DNA from: Bradyrhizobium sp. Tv2a-2
GTDB taxonomy: Bacteria > Pseudomonadota > Alphaproteobacteria > Rhizobiales > Xanthobacteraceae
NCBI RefSeq assembly: GCF_000472425.1
Contig: NZ_AXAI01000004.1
Location: 310,001-374,000 of the forward strand
Reading direction: 5' to 3'
Length of the DNA: 64,000 nt
A program made the translations under genes and the position numbers. Below are positions 1-9,648 of this stretch, one piece after another. Numbering within the stretch: position 1 is the stretch's first letter; each line of letters opens with the position of its first letter. The notes under the pieces were generated by a model. That model worked only from the letters and a program-made list of their open reading frames with translations, was not told the origin of the DNA and made no database searches.

Positions 1-231
1 GACGACATGGTCAAGCGTTTCCATCGTCTTGAGTGTCAGCTTGCGGCCGACGAACGGATGCTTGCGCCTGAGAATACCGACATAATGTTCGCGAAACAGA
101 TTGCGGTGCGATGTCGCCGAGAGCACGTGCCGCAATCCGCTTTGCGCTGGAGCGCGCGTGCTTGCTGCAATCCGGTTCTTCTGTTCATCTCCCGCGCTGC
201 TTGGTAGCGGACAGCTGTACCCATGCACCAT
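1..231 (-). pseudogene. LysR-type regulator remnant running off the left edge
   Basis: The minus-strand frame whose codons occupy positions 1-3, 4-6 and so on is open to the window edge. Between about 12 and 110 it reads like a LysR effector-binding domain: LFREHYVGILRRKHP, then a KLTL turn and LDHVV. The N-terminal winged-helix part should lie to the right (about 150-700), but that DNA belongs to the plus-strand cyclase gene and shows no LysR helix-turn-helix. I read this as a gene that has lost its 5' half. The C-terminus lies outside the window. The family call rests on a short stretch, and the 231 boundary is only the first in-frame ATG. Confidence 0.4.
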
Positions 232-371
232 TTGGGCAGGGATGGAGCACGAAGAGCGCGGCTGAATGCCGCAAATTAACGCATGCTATCCGCCGAGATA
301 TCAGGATAACGTTTCATTGCCGTGGTCCAAAATTCGGCTGGCCGCAACGAAACGGTCGCTGGAATGCAGCA

Positions 372-3300
372 ATGCAGCAGATTGCGGACTGGCTCGAAAG
401 GCTTGGGCTTGGGCAATACGCGCAGCGTTTTGCCGAGAACGGGATCGATGTCGGTGTTCTGCCTGACCTGAAGGACGAGGACTTCGATAGGCTCGAAGTC
501 TTGCTCGGCCATCGCCGTAAAATGCAGCGTGCGATCGCCGAAATCGATCAAGCAGGATCGGGGGCTGAGCCGACCTGTCAGCACGATGCCGAGCGACGCC
601 ATCTCACCGTTATGTTCTGCGATCTGGTCGGCTCGACTGCGCTCTCCTCGCGCCTCGATCCCGAGGACATGTGGGAGGTGCTCCGCGCTTATCGCGCGGC
701 CTGCGCGAGAGTCATCACCTCCTACGACAGCATCATCGCCAGGTTCGTCGGCGACGGAATATTGTCTTATTTCGGCTACCCTCGCGCACATGAGGATGAT
801 GCGGAGCGCGCAGTCCGAGCGGGCCTCGACATCATCGCCGCCGTAGGAACGCTCGCAACGCGCGCGAACGAAAAGGTCGAGGTCCGGATCGCCATCGCGA
901 CCGGGCTTGTGGTGGTAGGCGACCTGATCAGCGAAGGCGTGTCAGAGGAGCAGGGCATGGTCGGTGATACGCCGAACGTCGCTGCCCGGCTTCAGAGTCT
1001 GGCGGAGCCAGGAGCCGTTGTCGTTGCCGCGTCGACGCGCCGGCTGCTCGGCGATCTGTTCACGTTTCGCAATCTCGGCCACCGCGAAGTAAAAGGCATT
1101 TCCGAACCAATCGAAGTCTGGGCGGTCGAAGGTGCAGCCGAATCGGAGAGCCGGTTCGAGGCGGTGCGAACGGGGCGATCGATCGGCTTCATTGGCCGCA
1201 CGGCAGAAATCGAATTCGTGCTCTCGCGCCAGCAGCTGGCGTGGCGAGGCCAAGGACAGGTCGTGCTGATTTCCGGCGAGCCCGGAATCGGCAAATCGCG
1301 CTATGTGGCAGCGCTTTGTGAAAGCCCCGCATTGGGGGCGCACCGACGGGTGCGTTATCAGTGCTCGCCTTACCACACGAACAGCTCGCTTCATCCCTTC
1401 ATTGCTCAGTTGGAGCACGCCGCCGGCATCAGGCCGCAGGACACGTCCGACCAGAAGCTGGACAAGCTTGAGGCGATGCTTGCGCTTGGAACGCAACGCG
1501 TGGCGAAGGCGACACCGATCATTGCCGCTCTTCTTTCGGTGGCTACAAGTGAGCGCTACCCGCCGCTCGGCTTGAGTCCAGTGCAGCAGCGGCGGCAAAC
1601 ATTCGCGGCCCTTCTCGACCAGCTTGAGGGGCTGGCGAGGACGCAACCTCTGTTGATTGTCTGTGAAGACATGCATTGGGCCGATGCCACAACACTCGAG
1701 CTGTACGACCTCGCCGTAGATCGGATCAGGGGACTGCCAATACTCGTACTCATGACATTTCGGCCCGAGTTCGAGCCGCCTTGGACGGGTCTGGCCAATG
1801 TCAGCCTGTTGCAGCTCGATCGGCTTGATCGGCAAGACACACGCGCTTTGGTCGAGCAGGTGGCGGCCGGTCGACAGCTGCCGCGCAAGATGATGGCACA
1901 GATCGTCAACAAGACGGATGGCATCCCCCTCTTCGTCGAGGAATTGACCAAGATGGTGCTGGAGTCGGGACTGCTTGTGGAAGATGCCGGGCGCTATCGC
2001 ATCGATGGCCCGCTGCCGCCGCTTGCTATTCCTGCGACACTGCACGATTCGCTGATGGCTCGGCTCGACAGACTGGCGCCGGTGAAGGAGGTCGCCCAGA
2101 TCGGTGCGGCCATCGGCCGCGACTTCTCATACACGCTGCTGCGAGGCGTGGCCGGACGCGACGACCTGACGTTAAGTACGGCGCTTACGCAGCTCGAGGA
2201 CGCGGAACTTCTGTTGCGCCACGGGACGCCGCCGGATGCGAGCTATAGTTTCAAGCATGCGCTGATCCAGGAAGCAGCCTATGAAAGCCTCCTCAGGAGC
2301 CGCCGGCAATTGCTCCACCGGAACATCGGCGACGTTCTGCGCAGCAAATTTCCGGCCATTTCTGAGACTGAACCGGAAGTCGTGGCGCACCATTTCACTG
2401 AAGCTGGGCTGAGCGAAGTTGCCTTGGAATGGTGGCGCAAGGCAGGCCAACGGGCGTTGAAGCGATCGGCTTATTCCGAGGCGATTGCACACCTCGGCAA
2501 GGCGGTCGCCCTCGCCGATGGGCTGGCTGATGGAAGAGGCCGAACCATAGACCGGCTCCATCTACAAATCGAATATGGCCGCGCGCTGCGCGGTAGCCTC
2601 GGGCACAGCGCAAGCGAAACGGTGGCCGCATGGAGACGCGCCCGGCAGCTCGCGGCCGACATCAATGATCCGGTTGAGTGGGCGCCGATCCATTCGGGCT
2701 TGTTCAACGCCTGCTTGACCCATGGCGAGCTCGCGCCGATGCGAGAGTTGGCGGAAACAATAATGGGCGCCGCCAGTCGGCAAGCAGAATCACCCGTAGC
2801 CGCGGTCGTCGCACACTGGACCAGCGGAGTGACCTGCTGGTTCGGGGGCGATTACTTGAACGCGAGACTGCATCTGGAGCGAGCGCTTGCGATTTATAAT
2901 GATGAGCCTGATCCCGCAACTTTCAAGGCCGCGACGCTGGACCTGCCCTCCGTCATCCTGAGATTTCTTGCGCTGGTTCTTTGGCCACTTGGTAAAATCG
3001 ATCAATCGCGCTGGCTTGCCGCGGAAGCGATGAAGGCTCTTGGTGAAAGGCGTGCACTTGCTCAAGCCAACGCGCTTGTTCACAAGGCCGTTTTCGACGG
3101 ATTGTGCGGGACCATGTTGGAAGAAACGGAGACGGTGCTTGCGCTGGCCCGCGAGCACACGATGCCCCTGTATGTAGCGGCCGGCACACACCTGAGTGGC
3201 TTGGCGCGGTGGCGTGCCGGCGACCGAACAGATGGACTTTCGGAAATGCGGCGCGGGTGGACATTGCTTCACGAAAATGATTGCTATCTCTGTGAGCCAT

Positions 3301-3698
3301 TCTGGGGAATGCAGGTTGCCGTGGCAAATGCGGAGACTGGGCAAATCGGGACGGCGCTGGACATCTTGAGGGAGTTGATCGTCTGGGTGGAGCAATCCGG
3401 CCAGCATTGGCTCGATGCCGAACTGCATCGTGTCCAGGGTGAGCTTTTGATGCTCTGTGATCCCTCGAACACTTGCTCTGCCGAGCAGGCCTTCAATAGA
3501 GCCCTGGAAATCGCCCGACGCCAGCAGACAAAGACCTTTGAACTGCGTTGCGCACTTGGACTTGCGCGTCTCTATGGCACAAATGGCCGCGCAGCGGCTG
3601 TATCCGATGTGCTTGTACCCATCCTCGTCAACTTCAACACGCCGCAAGATCTCCCTGAAATCGAGGAAGCACGAAAGCTGCTCAAGCATAACCACTAG
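372..3698 (+). CDS. SAM / class III adenylate cyclase / AAA ATPase / TPR signalling protein
   Basis: Predicted cytosolic 1108-residue protein. Residues 1-60 resemble a SAM domain (DWLERLGLGQYAQRF). Residues 74-245 are a class III nucleotide cyclase domain with the metal-binding aspartates in FCDLVGST and FVGDGIL. A P-loop (GEPGIGKS) lies near residue 302, in a STAND/AAA-type ATPase module like those of MalT-like regulators, and the C-terminal 350 residues are helical TPR-like repeats. I chose the ATG at 372 because it begins the SAM domain; the frame is open back to 111, but that extension is arginine-rich and unlike a domain. Bradyrhizobium genomes carry many such cyclase-ATPase fusions. The domain calls are firm; the signal sensed cannot be told. 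Confidence 0.85.
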   Translation: MQQIADWLERLGLGQYAQRFAENGIDVGVLPDLKDEDFDRLEVLLGHRRKMQRAIAEIDQAGSGAEPTCQHDAERRHLTVMFCDLVGSTALSSRLDPEDMWEVLRAYRAACARVITSYDSIIARFVGDGILSYFGYPRAHEDDAERAVRAGLDIIAAVGTLATRANEKVEVRIAIATGLVVVGDLISEGVSEEQGMVGDTPNVAARLQSLAEPGAVVVAASTRRLLGDLFTFRNLGHREVKGISEPIEVWAVEGAAESESRFEAVRTGRSIGFIGRTAEIEFVLSRQQLAWRGQGQVVLISGEPGIGKSRYVAALCESPALGAHRRVRYQCSPYHTNSSLHPFIAQLEHAAGIRPQDTSDQKLDKLEAMLALGTQRVAKATPIIAALLSVATSERYPPLGLSPVQQRRQTFAALLDQLEGLARTQPLLIVCEDMHWADATTLELYDLAVDRIRGLPILVLMTFRPEFEPPWTGLANVSLLQLDRLDRQDTRALVEQVAAGRQLPRKMMAQIVNKTDGIPLFVEELTKMVLESGLLVEDAGRYRIDGPLPPLAIPATLHDSLMARLDRLAPVKEVAQIGAAIGRDFSYTLLRGVAGRDDLTLSTALTQLEDAELLLRHGTPPDASYSFKHALIQEAAYESLLRSRRQLLHRNIGDVLRSKFPAISETEPEVVAHHFTEAGLSEVALEWWRKAGQRALKRSAYSEAIAHLGKAVALADGLADGRGRTIDRLHLQIEYGRALRGSLGHSASETVAAWRRARQLAADINDPVEWAPIHSGLFNACLTHGELAPMRELAETIMGAASRQAESPVAAVVAHWTSGVTCWFGGDYLNARLHLERALAIYNDEPDPATFKAATLDLPSVILRFLALVLWPLGKIDQSRWLAAEAMKALGERRALAQANALVHKAVFDGLCGTMLEETETVLALAREHTMPLYVAAGTHLSGLARWRAGDRTDGLSEMRRGWTLLHENDCYLCEPFWGMQVAVANAETGQIGTALDILRELIVWVEQSGQHWLDAELHRVQGELLMLCDPSNTCSAEQAFNRALEIARRQQTKTFELRCALGLARLYGTNGRAAAVSDVLVPILVNFNTPQDLPEIEEARKLLKHNH

Positions 3699-3787
3699 TC
3701 GGCCTGCCATTCTATCCGGGCAGTTGAGTCCGGTTTGCTCAGCGTTGCTTCTTCACCCCATGAGCGACAACAACAGGCATCCCGCAA

Positions 3788-4150
3788 CTACCTGTTTCGC
3801 GATTTCCTGGTTGTTTTCGCCTCGGACGAAAATCCCCTGATGTCGTCAGCCATTTGCAGGCAGACGAGCAGATCGACGTAGCTCAAGGTGCCCAATGCGG
3901 CGGCGTCCGCCCGGCAGCGGGAACGAATTGAGTTCGCCGCGGCCGGCCATATCGCGCCAAGTTTGTCCTTGGATGCTTTTTCTTCCTGCACGCAATCAGC
4001 GACGCTCTGCGCCTCCGGGAGTTTCATCAGCCTGTCCTCAGCCGACCTCGCCTTACACAAGGACTCGATGTTTATCCTGGGCACGCTGTCGCCGGAAGCG
4101 GCCGTCAATTCAGCGCCCAGAATTGCAAGTGACAGAAACAATGTTCTCAT
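3788..4150 (-). CDS. small secreted protein of unknown function
   Basis: 120 residues with an N-terminal signal peptide (MRTLFLSLAILGAELTAASG), so probably periplasmic. The mature part has four cysteines (in SLCKA, VADCVQ, RSRCRA and LVCLQM) that could form two disulfides, and ends in a basic tail. I recall similar proteins of this length in rhizobial genomes, but no function is known to me. It converges on the cyclase gene at its left and stands alone. The start is the first ATG, directly before the hydrophobic segment. Confidence 0.7.
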   Translation of the reverse strand: MRTLFLSLAILGAELTAASGDSVPRINIESLCKARSAEDRLMKLPEAQSVADCVQEEKASKDKLGAIWPAAANSIRSRCRADAAALGTLSYVDLLVCLQMADDIRGFSSEAKTTRKSRNR

Positions 4151-4738
4151 GGCTCTTCAACTCGCCGCTTGCGCAGTCTTTGCAAGGCGCGTGGTCACAA
4201 ACCCGTATCTAAACGTACAACACATTGCTCTGGTGCCGCCCGGGTCGATGCACGTACGAAGATCATGGCTACACCTAGAAGGGCTGGGGCTATGACTCGT
4301 TGGGATAGTGCGCCTGGCACTCGATGACTTCTACAACCCGCTCACCGGCGAGCAGAAGGCGGCGTTCGATGCCATCGGCCCCGAGCGGAACGATACACGA
4401 CAAGCAAATGCGCCGAACGTCAACGGAAACGAAGCCCCGCGGCATTCGTGCCGTCGCGACATGTTCCGCATGATGAGGCTGTAAAGGGAGATTTGGCGCA
4501 CCGCAGCGCGCGCCCAGTTCGTCCCCAATGAGTCGCAACTCTGTTACATTACAACCATTAGATGGTAAACCCGTTGTGAGTTCAGCGACTTCAAATCATC
4601 AAGATCGCAACACCTCCGACATCGGCGCCAGTTGTCCACCGGTACGAAGCCATCATAGGCTGCAGGGAACAGCAATCGCCGCTTCACGGGCGGCGAGATC
4701 CATCATCGCTGAGGTTGGGAAGTGCGACAGGCGCGAAC
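4151..4738. other. intergenic stretch, mostly without genes
   Basis: Between the small secreted protein and the patatin gene. Apart from the Spy/CpxP-like remnant at 4308-4484, I see no credible gene. Longer open frames here are antisense or have no family character. The upstream region of the patatin gene is within it. Confidence 0.5.
4308..4484 (+). pseudogene. remnant of a Spy/CpxP-type (LTxxQ) periplasmic protein
   Basis: A 58-codon frame reads VRLALDDFYNPLTGEQKAAF followed by DAIGPE. This is the LTxxQ-type motif (here LTGEQ, followed by KAAF) found near the C-terminus of Spy/CpxP-family periplasmic chaperones. A TGA stop lies five codons before the GTG, and no signal peptide or N-terminal helices are found upstream, so only the tail of the gene survives. 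The frame runs on to a TAA at 4482. The family assignment rests on this motif alone. Confidence 0.45.
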
Positions 4739-5761
4739 ATGCATCCACTGAAAAACGTCACGCTCGCACTCCAGGGCGGCGGGGCGCATGGGGCCTTTGT
4801 CTGGGGCGTAGTCGACAAGGTGCTGGAGGACGGACGGCTCGGAATCGAGGCGATCAGTGCGACAAGCGCAGGCGCCATGAATGCGGTGGCGCTTGCCTCC
4901 GGCATGGCCGCTGGCGGGCCCGAGGGGGCGCGGCAAAACCTGGAGTTTTTCTGGGCCGAGGTCTCGCGCATGGATCAGACGTTCGACGTCTTCTCGCGCT
5001 GGAATCAATGGATTCAGGCCTTGAAACTGCCGCCCGAATACCATCCGGTTCATGCGCTGCTCCATTTCCTCACCCACACCCTGCCCCCCAACCTGCTCAA
5101 TCCGTTTAATTTCAATCCGCTCCGCGAGCTGCTGTTGCGCGCGGTCGATTTTGACGAGCTCAACCGCTCGCCACGGGCGCCGAAGCTGTTCCTCAACGCA
5201 ACCAATATCCGCACCGGCAAGCTCAAGGTGTTCGAGACGCCCGCGATCAGCGTCGAGGCCGTGCTCGCCTCCGCCTGCCTGCCGCCCTATTTCCAGGCGG
5301 TCGAGGTCGATGGCGAGCATTACTGGGACGGCGGCTACCTCGGAAATCCCGCGATCTTTCCGCTGATCTACCGGCAAGGCACGAGCGACGTCATCATCAT
5401 GCAGGTGACGGCGATCACGCGCAACGAATTGCCGGCGAGCGCCGCTGACATCCTGCACCGGATCAACGAGATCAGCTTCAACTCGTCCCTGATGCGGGAA
5501 ATGCGCGCGATCGCCTTCGCCACCCGACTGATCGACAGCGGCGAGCTGGACAGCACCAAGCACCGGCGGATGTTCATGCACTGGATCGGCAACGACACGC
5601 TGATGTCGGAGCTCGGCACCGCGACGCAGTTTCACCCGGAATGGGGGCTCCTGTGCAAGCTGCGTGATGCAGGACGGCAGACGGCCAGCGACTGGCTCGA
5701 TCGGAATTTCGAGCATATCGGCACCCGCTCGACCATTGAAATCGACAAGATGTTCATGTGA
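4739..5761 (+). CDS. patatin-like phospholipase
   Basis: A 340-residue patatin-family acyl hydrolase. The oxyanion-hole loop GGGAHG is at residues 13-18, the nucleophile-elbow serine lies in ISATSAGAMNA, and the catalytic aspartate is in the DGG motif of YWDGGYLGNP. The elbow reads A-T-S-A-G rather than the canonical G-x-S-x-G, a change seen in some bacterial members. There is no signal peptide. An upstream in-frame TTG at 4715 exists, but the ATG at 4739 sits right before the conserved LALQGGG strand. The natural lipid substrate is unknown. The gene stands alone. Confidence 0.88.
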   Translation: MHPLKNVTLALQGGGAHGAFVWGVVDKVLEDGRLGIEAISATSAGAMNAVALASGMAAGGPEGARQNLEFFWAEVSRMDQTFDVFSRWNQWIQALKLPPEYHPVHALLHFLTHTLPPNLLNPFNFNPLRELLLRAVDFDELNRSPRAPKLFLNATNIRTGKLKVFETPAISVEAVLASACLPPYFQAVEVDGEHYWDGGYLGNPAIFPLIYRQGTSDVIIMQVTAITRNELPASAADILHRINEISFNSSLMREMRAIAFATRLIDSGELDSTKHRRMFMHWIGNDTLMSELGTATQFHPEWGLLCKLRDAGRQTASDWLDRNFEHIGTRSTIEIDKMFM

Positions 5762-6279
5762 TTGCGCCGACCGGTTGCAGGATGGGTAAGCCAGTTGGCG
5801 GCGCGAGCGAAGCGATATGCGGGCCGCCTATTTCCCGGACATGGCTTCGCTCATCCGATCTACGATCTTCGCCGCCTATTCCTGTAGTTCAAAACATTGC
5901 CGCCGAGACGTCGCCCTGGCCTGACGCCGCGACCCAAAGCGCGACGATCATGAGCGCGAGCCTGATGGCGCAAAAGATCGATGCGCCGTCGTCGCGGCTG
6001 TCGGCAACGGCTGATGACCAATTCGGGCCGCCGCTCCGCTGATACGCTGCGCCGGGCTCAGCGCGACTTCGTCGCCGGCCGCAAATGCGGGCTTCGGGCA
6101 GCCGGGATATGACCTCCGCCAAGTCATGCAGCGCCGCCTCGACGCGCTGCAGACCGCGGCGCGGTGAATGCGGGGGCAACAGAGCGACAGCCCGTTCACC
6201 GGTTCAGGATGATCCCGCCTGACTCGTCGGCGGCCGACGAACGCAGCCGTCATCAAACCGTGATTGGACATTTCTCCTT
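5762..6279. other. intergenic stretch without a recognisable gene
   Basis: About 520 bases between the patatin gene and the tetR operator. A minus-strand frame around 5890-6000 encodes a short hydrophobic stretch (IRLALMIVALWVAAS), but no convincing start or family is visible. It is probably decayed sequence plus the tetR promoter region. Confidence 0.4.
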
Positions 6280-6301
6280 CATTTGTAAAATTCGACAAAT
6301 G
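6280..6301. promoter_or_regulatory. inverted repeat covering the tetR start codon, candidate operator
   Basis: CATTTGT-N8-ACAAATG is a perfect 7-bp inverted repeat. Its right arm contains the ATG of the TetR gene (6299-6301). TetR dimers commonly bind such palindromes next to their own gene, so this is a good candidate for autoregulation of the tetR-molybdenum hydroxylase operon. Binding is inferred. Confidence 0.5.
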
Positions 6302-6964
6302 CAGGCCCGACAACCGCCCCATGACCGCATCCTGGACGCCGCTATGCGCGTGTTCCGCCGCCACGGCTTCCGCCGCTCCTCGATCGAGCAGGCGGCCGAT
6401 GAGGCGGGACTGACGCGGCAGGCGCTCTATCATCATTTCCCGTCCAAGGAGGCGCTGTTCTGCGCCGCTATCGAGCGCCTTTATGAAAGGGCGGTTCTCG
6501 CCGAGACCGCGGCGGCCAAGGCCGCGGAAGCGACCGATGCCGCCCTTTCCGATATTCTCATTGCCGAGATCGGCGCCCGGCTCGGCACGCTGTTCGCGGC
6601 ACTCGAAGGTTCGCCGCATCTGGAAGAGCTGTTCTCCGAGCATCTCGCGCAGGCACGGGATCCCTACCAGACCTATTCGGCGCGCTTCGAAGCCGAGGTT
6701 GCGAAGACGGTCGCGCGGGTCTGCCGCGCGCGGAGACTGAAGCTCGCGAGCGGCGTTACCGTCGAGGAACTGGCGCGCTGCGGCGAGATGGCGATCCATG
6801 GCACCAAATCCGCCTACCCGTCGATGCAGCCGGCCGACGCCTTCCTGAACCAGCTTGCCGTGATGCTGCGGATGCTGATCGCCGGCGCGATGGCGCCGCA
6901 AACCGCACCGCCGGCAAAGAGATCCCAACGCAAAGTGTGCGTGAGCACAGGAGATCGCAGATGA
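6299..6964 (+). CDS. TetR-family transcriptional regulator
   Basis: 221 residues. The N-terminal helix-turn-helix is clear: RILDAAMRVFRRHGFRRSSI, then the recognition helix in GLTRQALYHHFPSKEALF. The C-terminal ligand-binding half is variable, as usual. The start at 6299 gives a normal TetR length, whereas the frame open back to 6164 adds only a non-helical leader. The stop codon overlaps the ATG of the downstream oxidoreductase (ATGA), so the regulator is the first gene of that operon. An inverted repeat spans its own start codon. It probably represses the operon until an inducer is bound; the inducer is unknown. Confidence 0.88.
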   Translation: MQARQPPHDRILDAAMRVFRRHGFRRSSIEQAADEAGLTRQALYHHFPSKEALFCAAIERLYERAVLAETAAAKAAEATDAALSDILIAEIGARLGTLFAALEGSPHLEELFSEHLAQARDPYQTYSARFEAEVAKTVARVCRARRLKLASGVTVEELARCGEMAIHGTKSAYPSMQPADAFLNQLAVMLRMLIAGAMAPQTAPPAKRSQRKVCVSTGDRR

Positions 6965-9648
6965 GCACCATGACGGTCAACGGCTGCCCTGCGGCCCTGC
7001 CTGACGATCCCGACGCGCTCCTGATAGATGTGATCCGCGACCGTCTGAACCTCACCGGAACCAAGCTCGTCTGCGGTTCCGGCGTCTGCGGCGCCTGCAC
7101 GGTCCTGCTCGACGGCCAACCGGTCGTGAGTTGCCTGCTGCCGGCGCAAGCCGCTGCAGGAAAGACGCTGACAACGATCGAGGCCATCGGCAGTGCCGGG
7201 CTCCACCCGATCCAGAAGGCGTTCATGGCGCATGACGCGTTGCAATGCGGCTTCTGCACGCCAGGATTTGTGGTGGAGGCGACTGCCTTCCATGACCGCT
7301 GGCGCGCGACCCGCGGCTCAGGGATCCCATCGCGCGAGGACATTGCTGCCGCGCTATCAGGACATCTCTGCCGCTGTGGCGCCTATGACGGCATCTTTCG
7401 CGCGGTGGCAGAGGCTTGCGCCGGCCGCTTCGATGGCAACGCCCCCATCGCGCCGCGGCTCGAAGCGCGCGACAAGGTGACGGGGCTTGCGCGCTACACG
7501 GTCGACATCCGCCACGACGGGCAGCTCGAGGGCGTCATTCTGCGCTCGCGCGTCGCTCATGCGAAGATTGTCGGCCTCGACCTTGCGGCGGCGCGCGCCA
7601 TGGCCGGCGTCGCCGCCGCCGTCTCGCTGCTCGCTGATGACGGCATGGTACGATTTGTCGGCGCGCCGATTGCAGCGGTCGCCGCAAAGGATCGCCGCAC
7701 TGCGCTTCAGGCGCTCGCCGCGATCAAGTTCGCGTGCGAGAAACTGCCCGCGGTGATCGGGCTCGACGCGGCACGGCAAGAAAACGCGCCTGTCGTGTTC
7801 GACAGAGCCAATCGAAAGCGTGCTGGCAATGTGTCCGAAGGCGGCGGCGGTCCGGCGCCATGGAACGGCAATGTGCGTGGGCCATCGGCACCGTTCTCGC
7901 AGAAAGCCAAGCGCGCGAAGGGCTGGCTCACGGACGCCCGCGCGGCACACGATCCCCTTCTCGTGGAAGAGACGTTCCGGGTCTCGACCCAGCAACATGC
8001 CTGTCTCGAGCCCCATGCCGCGGTGGCGCGGTTCGCCGGCGACCAGCTCACGGTGCACATCTCGACGCAAGCCGTCCATGAAACCATGGAGAAGATCGCC
8101 AAGCGCTACAACCTCGCCCACGACAAGGTGCAGGTGATTGCCGATCACGTCGGCGGCGGGTTTGGCTCCAAGGGCAGCCTTGGAGTCGAGACCATCGCAG
8201 CTATTGAGCTCGCGCGCGCCGCGAAGGCTCCGGTGCGCGTCGTGTTCGATCGCGAGGAAGAACTGTCTGTCACCGGCTATCGTCCGGCCGCGGAATTGAA
8301 ACTGTCCCTGCTCCCTTCAGCGCAAGGCGACCTCAAGGCGCTATCGCTCACCGCCCATGCCGACACCGGTGCGGCGACCAACTCTCTGATCGCCGGCCTT
8401 GCGCGACTGATCTATCCGGCGGAGGCAAAGGAGCTGGTCGACTTCGACGTGCTGAGCAACCTGCCTCCTGGCGCGCCGTTCCGCGGCCCCGGTGGACCGC
8501 CGATGGCGTTTGCGCTCGAGCAGGCGGTCGACGAGGCGGCGCTGCGGTTGAAGATTGATCCGATCCAGCTGCGCAAGCGCTGGGATCCTGATCCGAACCG
8601 GCAGCGACTTTACGACTGGGCCGCCGGCCTCGATGTCTGGAAGAACCGCCGCGCCCCTTCATCGCAAAGCGGTCGTTACCGGCGCGGTGTCGGCATGGCC
8701 TCGGGCTATTGGCTCTATCTATGGCAGACTGGATCCTCGGTCGAGCTCGCGATCAAGGGCGGCCGCATCATCGCAAGCTGCGCCGTGCAGGATATCGGCA
8801 CCGGCACGCGCAGCGTGATCGCCAACACCATTGCAAAAGCCTTTGATCTGGAGCCGCAGGACATCGAGGTCCGCATCGGTCATTCGAACCTGCCGCGAGG
8901 TCCGGGCTCGGGCGGCAGCCGCGTCACGGCCTCGGTCGTGCCACCGACACTGCTTGCGATTGAAAAGCTTAAGGCAGAGATCGAGCGCACCGCTGCGCGG
9001 CCACCACAACCCGGCTCGAACGCTCCCTGGCGCGAATTGGTCGCAGCCTCGCCCGATCTTGTGGTGTCCGCCAAGCGGCAGCATGACAACAAGCCGCCGC
9101 TCGGCGTCCGATCGCCGCTGCGGCAGGCGGGCTTCATGGGCCTGGTGTTCTCGTGGATACTGCGGACCTTCAACCACGTGGTGGTCGGCGCGGGCGTGCC
9201 GAGCTCGGTGCAGGTGATGGAGGTCGAGGTCGACACCTGGCTCGGCCATGTGCGCGTGCTCAACGCCTATACCGGGCTTGCGATCGGCAAGCTCGCTGCG
9301 CCGTCGCTGGCGCGCAGCCAGGCCGCAGGCGCAGTCATTCAAGGCATCGGCTATGCGCTCTACGAGGCACGCGAGACCGATCCCTCGACCGGCCACGTGC
9401 TGAGCAGCGGCATGGAGGACTACCGCATTCCCGGCATTGCCGACATGCCGCGGCTCGACGTGCATTTCGACGAGGCCGGCTTCGATCACGTGCCGGGCGG
9501 CAGCGTCGGCGTCGGCGAGGTCGCGACCGTGCCGACATCGCCCGCGATCGCAAACGCCATCCGTGCCGCGATCGGCGTTCGCCTGACCGAGATTCCGTTC
9601 CGGCCGGATCGGCTGGCCGCCGCACTGAAAGGGAGGGACGCCGCATGA
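6961..9648 (+). CDS. molybdenum hydroxylase, fused [2Fe-2S] and molybdopterin subunits
   Basis: 895-residue xanthine dehydrogenase/aldehyde oxidoreductase-family protein. Residues 1-75 form the plant-type [2Fe-2S] domain (CGSGVCGAC, Cys38/43/46). Residues 95-140 hold the second cluster (CGFC, then CRCG). The rest is the molybdopterin subunit with GGGFGSKG, GSGGSR and the active-site glutamate in VGVGEVATVP near the C-terminus. The FeS-Mo layout recalls Desulfovibrio aldehyde oxidoreductase, but a separate FAD-subunit gene follows with a 4-base overlap, so electrons can pass to a flavin. The upstream in-frame GTG at 6937 is less likely than the ATG overlapping the tetR stop. The substrate (aldehyde, purine or N-heterocycle) cannot be read from sequence. 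Confidence 0.88.
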   Translation: MSTMTVNGCPAALPDDPDALLIDVIRDRLNLTGTKLVCGSGVCGACTVLLDGQPVVSCLLPAQAAAGKTLTTIEAIGSAGLHPIQKAFMAHDALQCGFCTPGFVVEATAFHDRWRATRGSGIPSREDIAAALSGHLCRCGAYDGIFRAVAEACAGRFDGNAPIAPRLEARDKVTGLARYTVDIRHDGQLEGVILRSRVAHAKIVGLDLAAARAMAGVAAAVSLLADDGMVRFVGAPIAAVAAKDRRTALQALAAIKFACEKLPAVIGLDAARQENAPVVFDRANRKRAGNVSEGGGGPAPWNGNVRGPSAPFSQKAKRAKGWLTDARAAHDPLLVEETFRVSTQQHACLEPHAAVARFAGDQLTVHISTQAVHETMEKIAKRYNLAHDKVQVIADHVGGGFGSKGSLGVETIAAIELARAAKAPVRVVFDREEELSVTGYRPAAELKLSLLPSAQGDLKALSLTAHADTGAATNSLIAGLARLIYPAEAKELVDFDVLSNLPPGAPFRGPGGPPMAFALEQAVDEAALRLKIDPIQLRKRWDPDPNRQRLYDWAAGLDVWKNRRAPSSQSGRYRRGVGMASGYWLYLWQTGSSVELAIKGGRIIASCAVQDIGTGTRSVIANTIAKAFDLEPQDIEVRIGHSNLPRGPGSGGSRVTASVVPPTLLAIEKLKAEIERTAARPPQPGSNAPWRELVAASPDLVVSAKRQHDNKPPLGVRSPLRQAGFMGLVFSWILRTFNHVVVGAGVPSSVQVMEVEVDTWLGHVRVLNAYTGLAIGKLAAPSLARSQAAGAVIQGIGYALYEARETDPSTGHVLSSGMEDYRIPGIADMPRLDVHFDEAGFDHVPGGSVGVGEVATVPTSPAIANAIRAAIGVRLTEIPFRPDRLAAALKGRDAA

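Noticed and set aside
4528..5109. 193-codon plus-strand frame overlapping the patatin start
   Set aside because: Its Arg/Gly-rich product is out of frame with the patatin gene, which has intact catalytic motifs.
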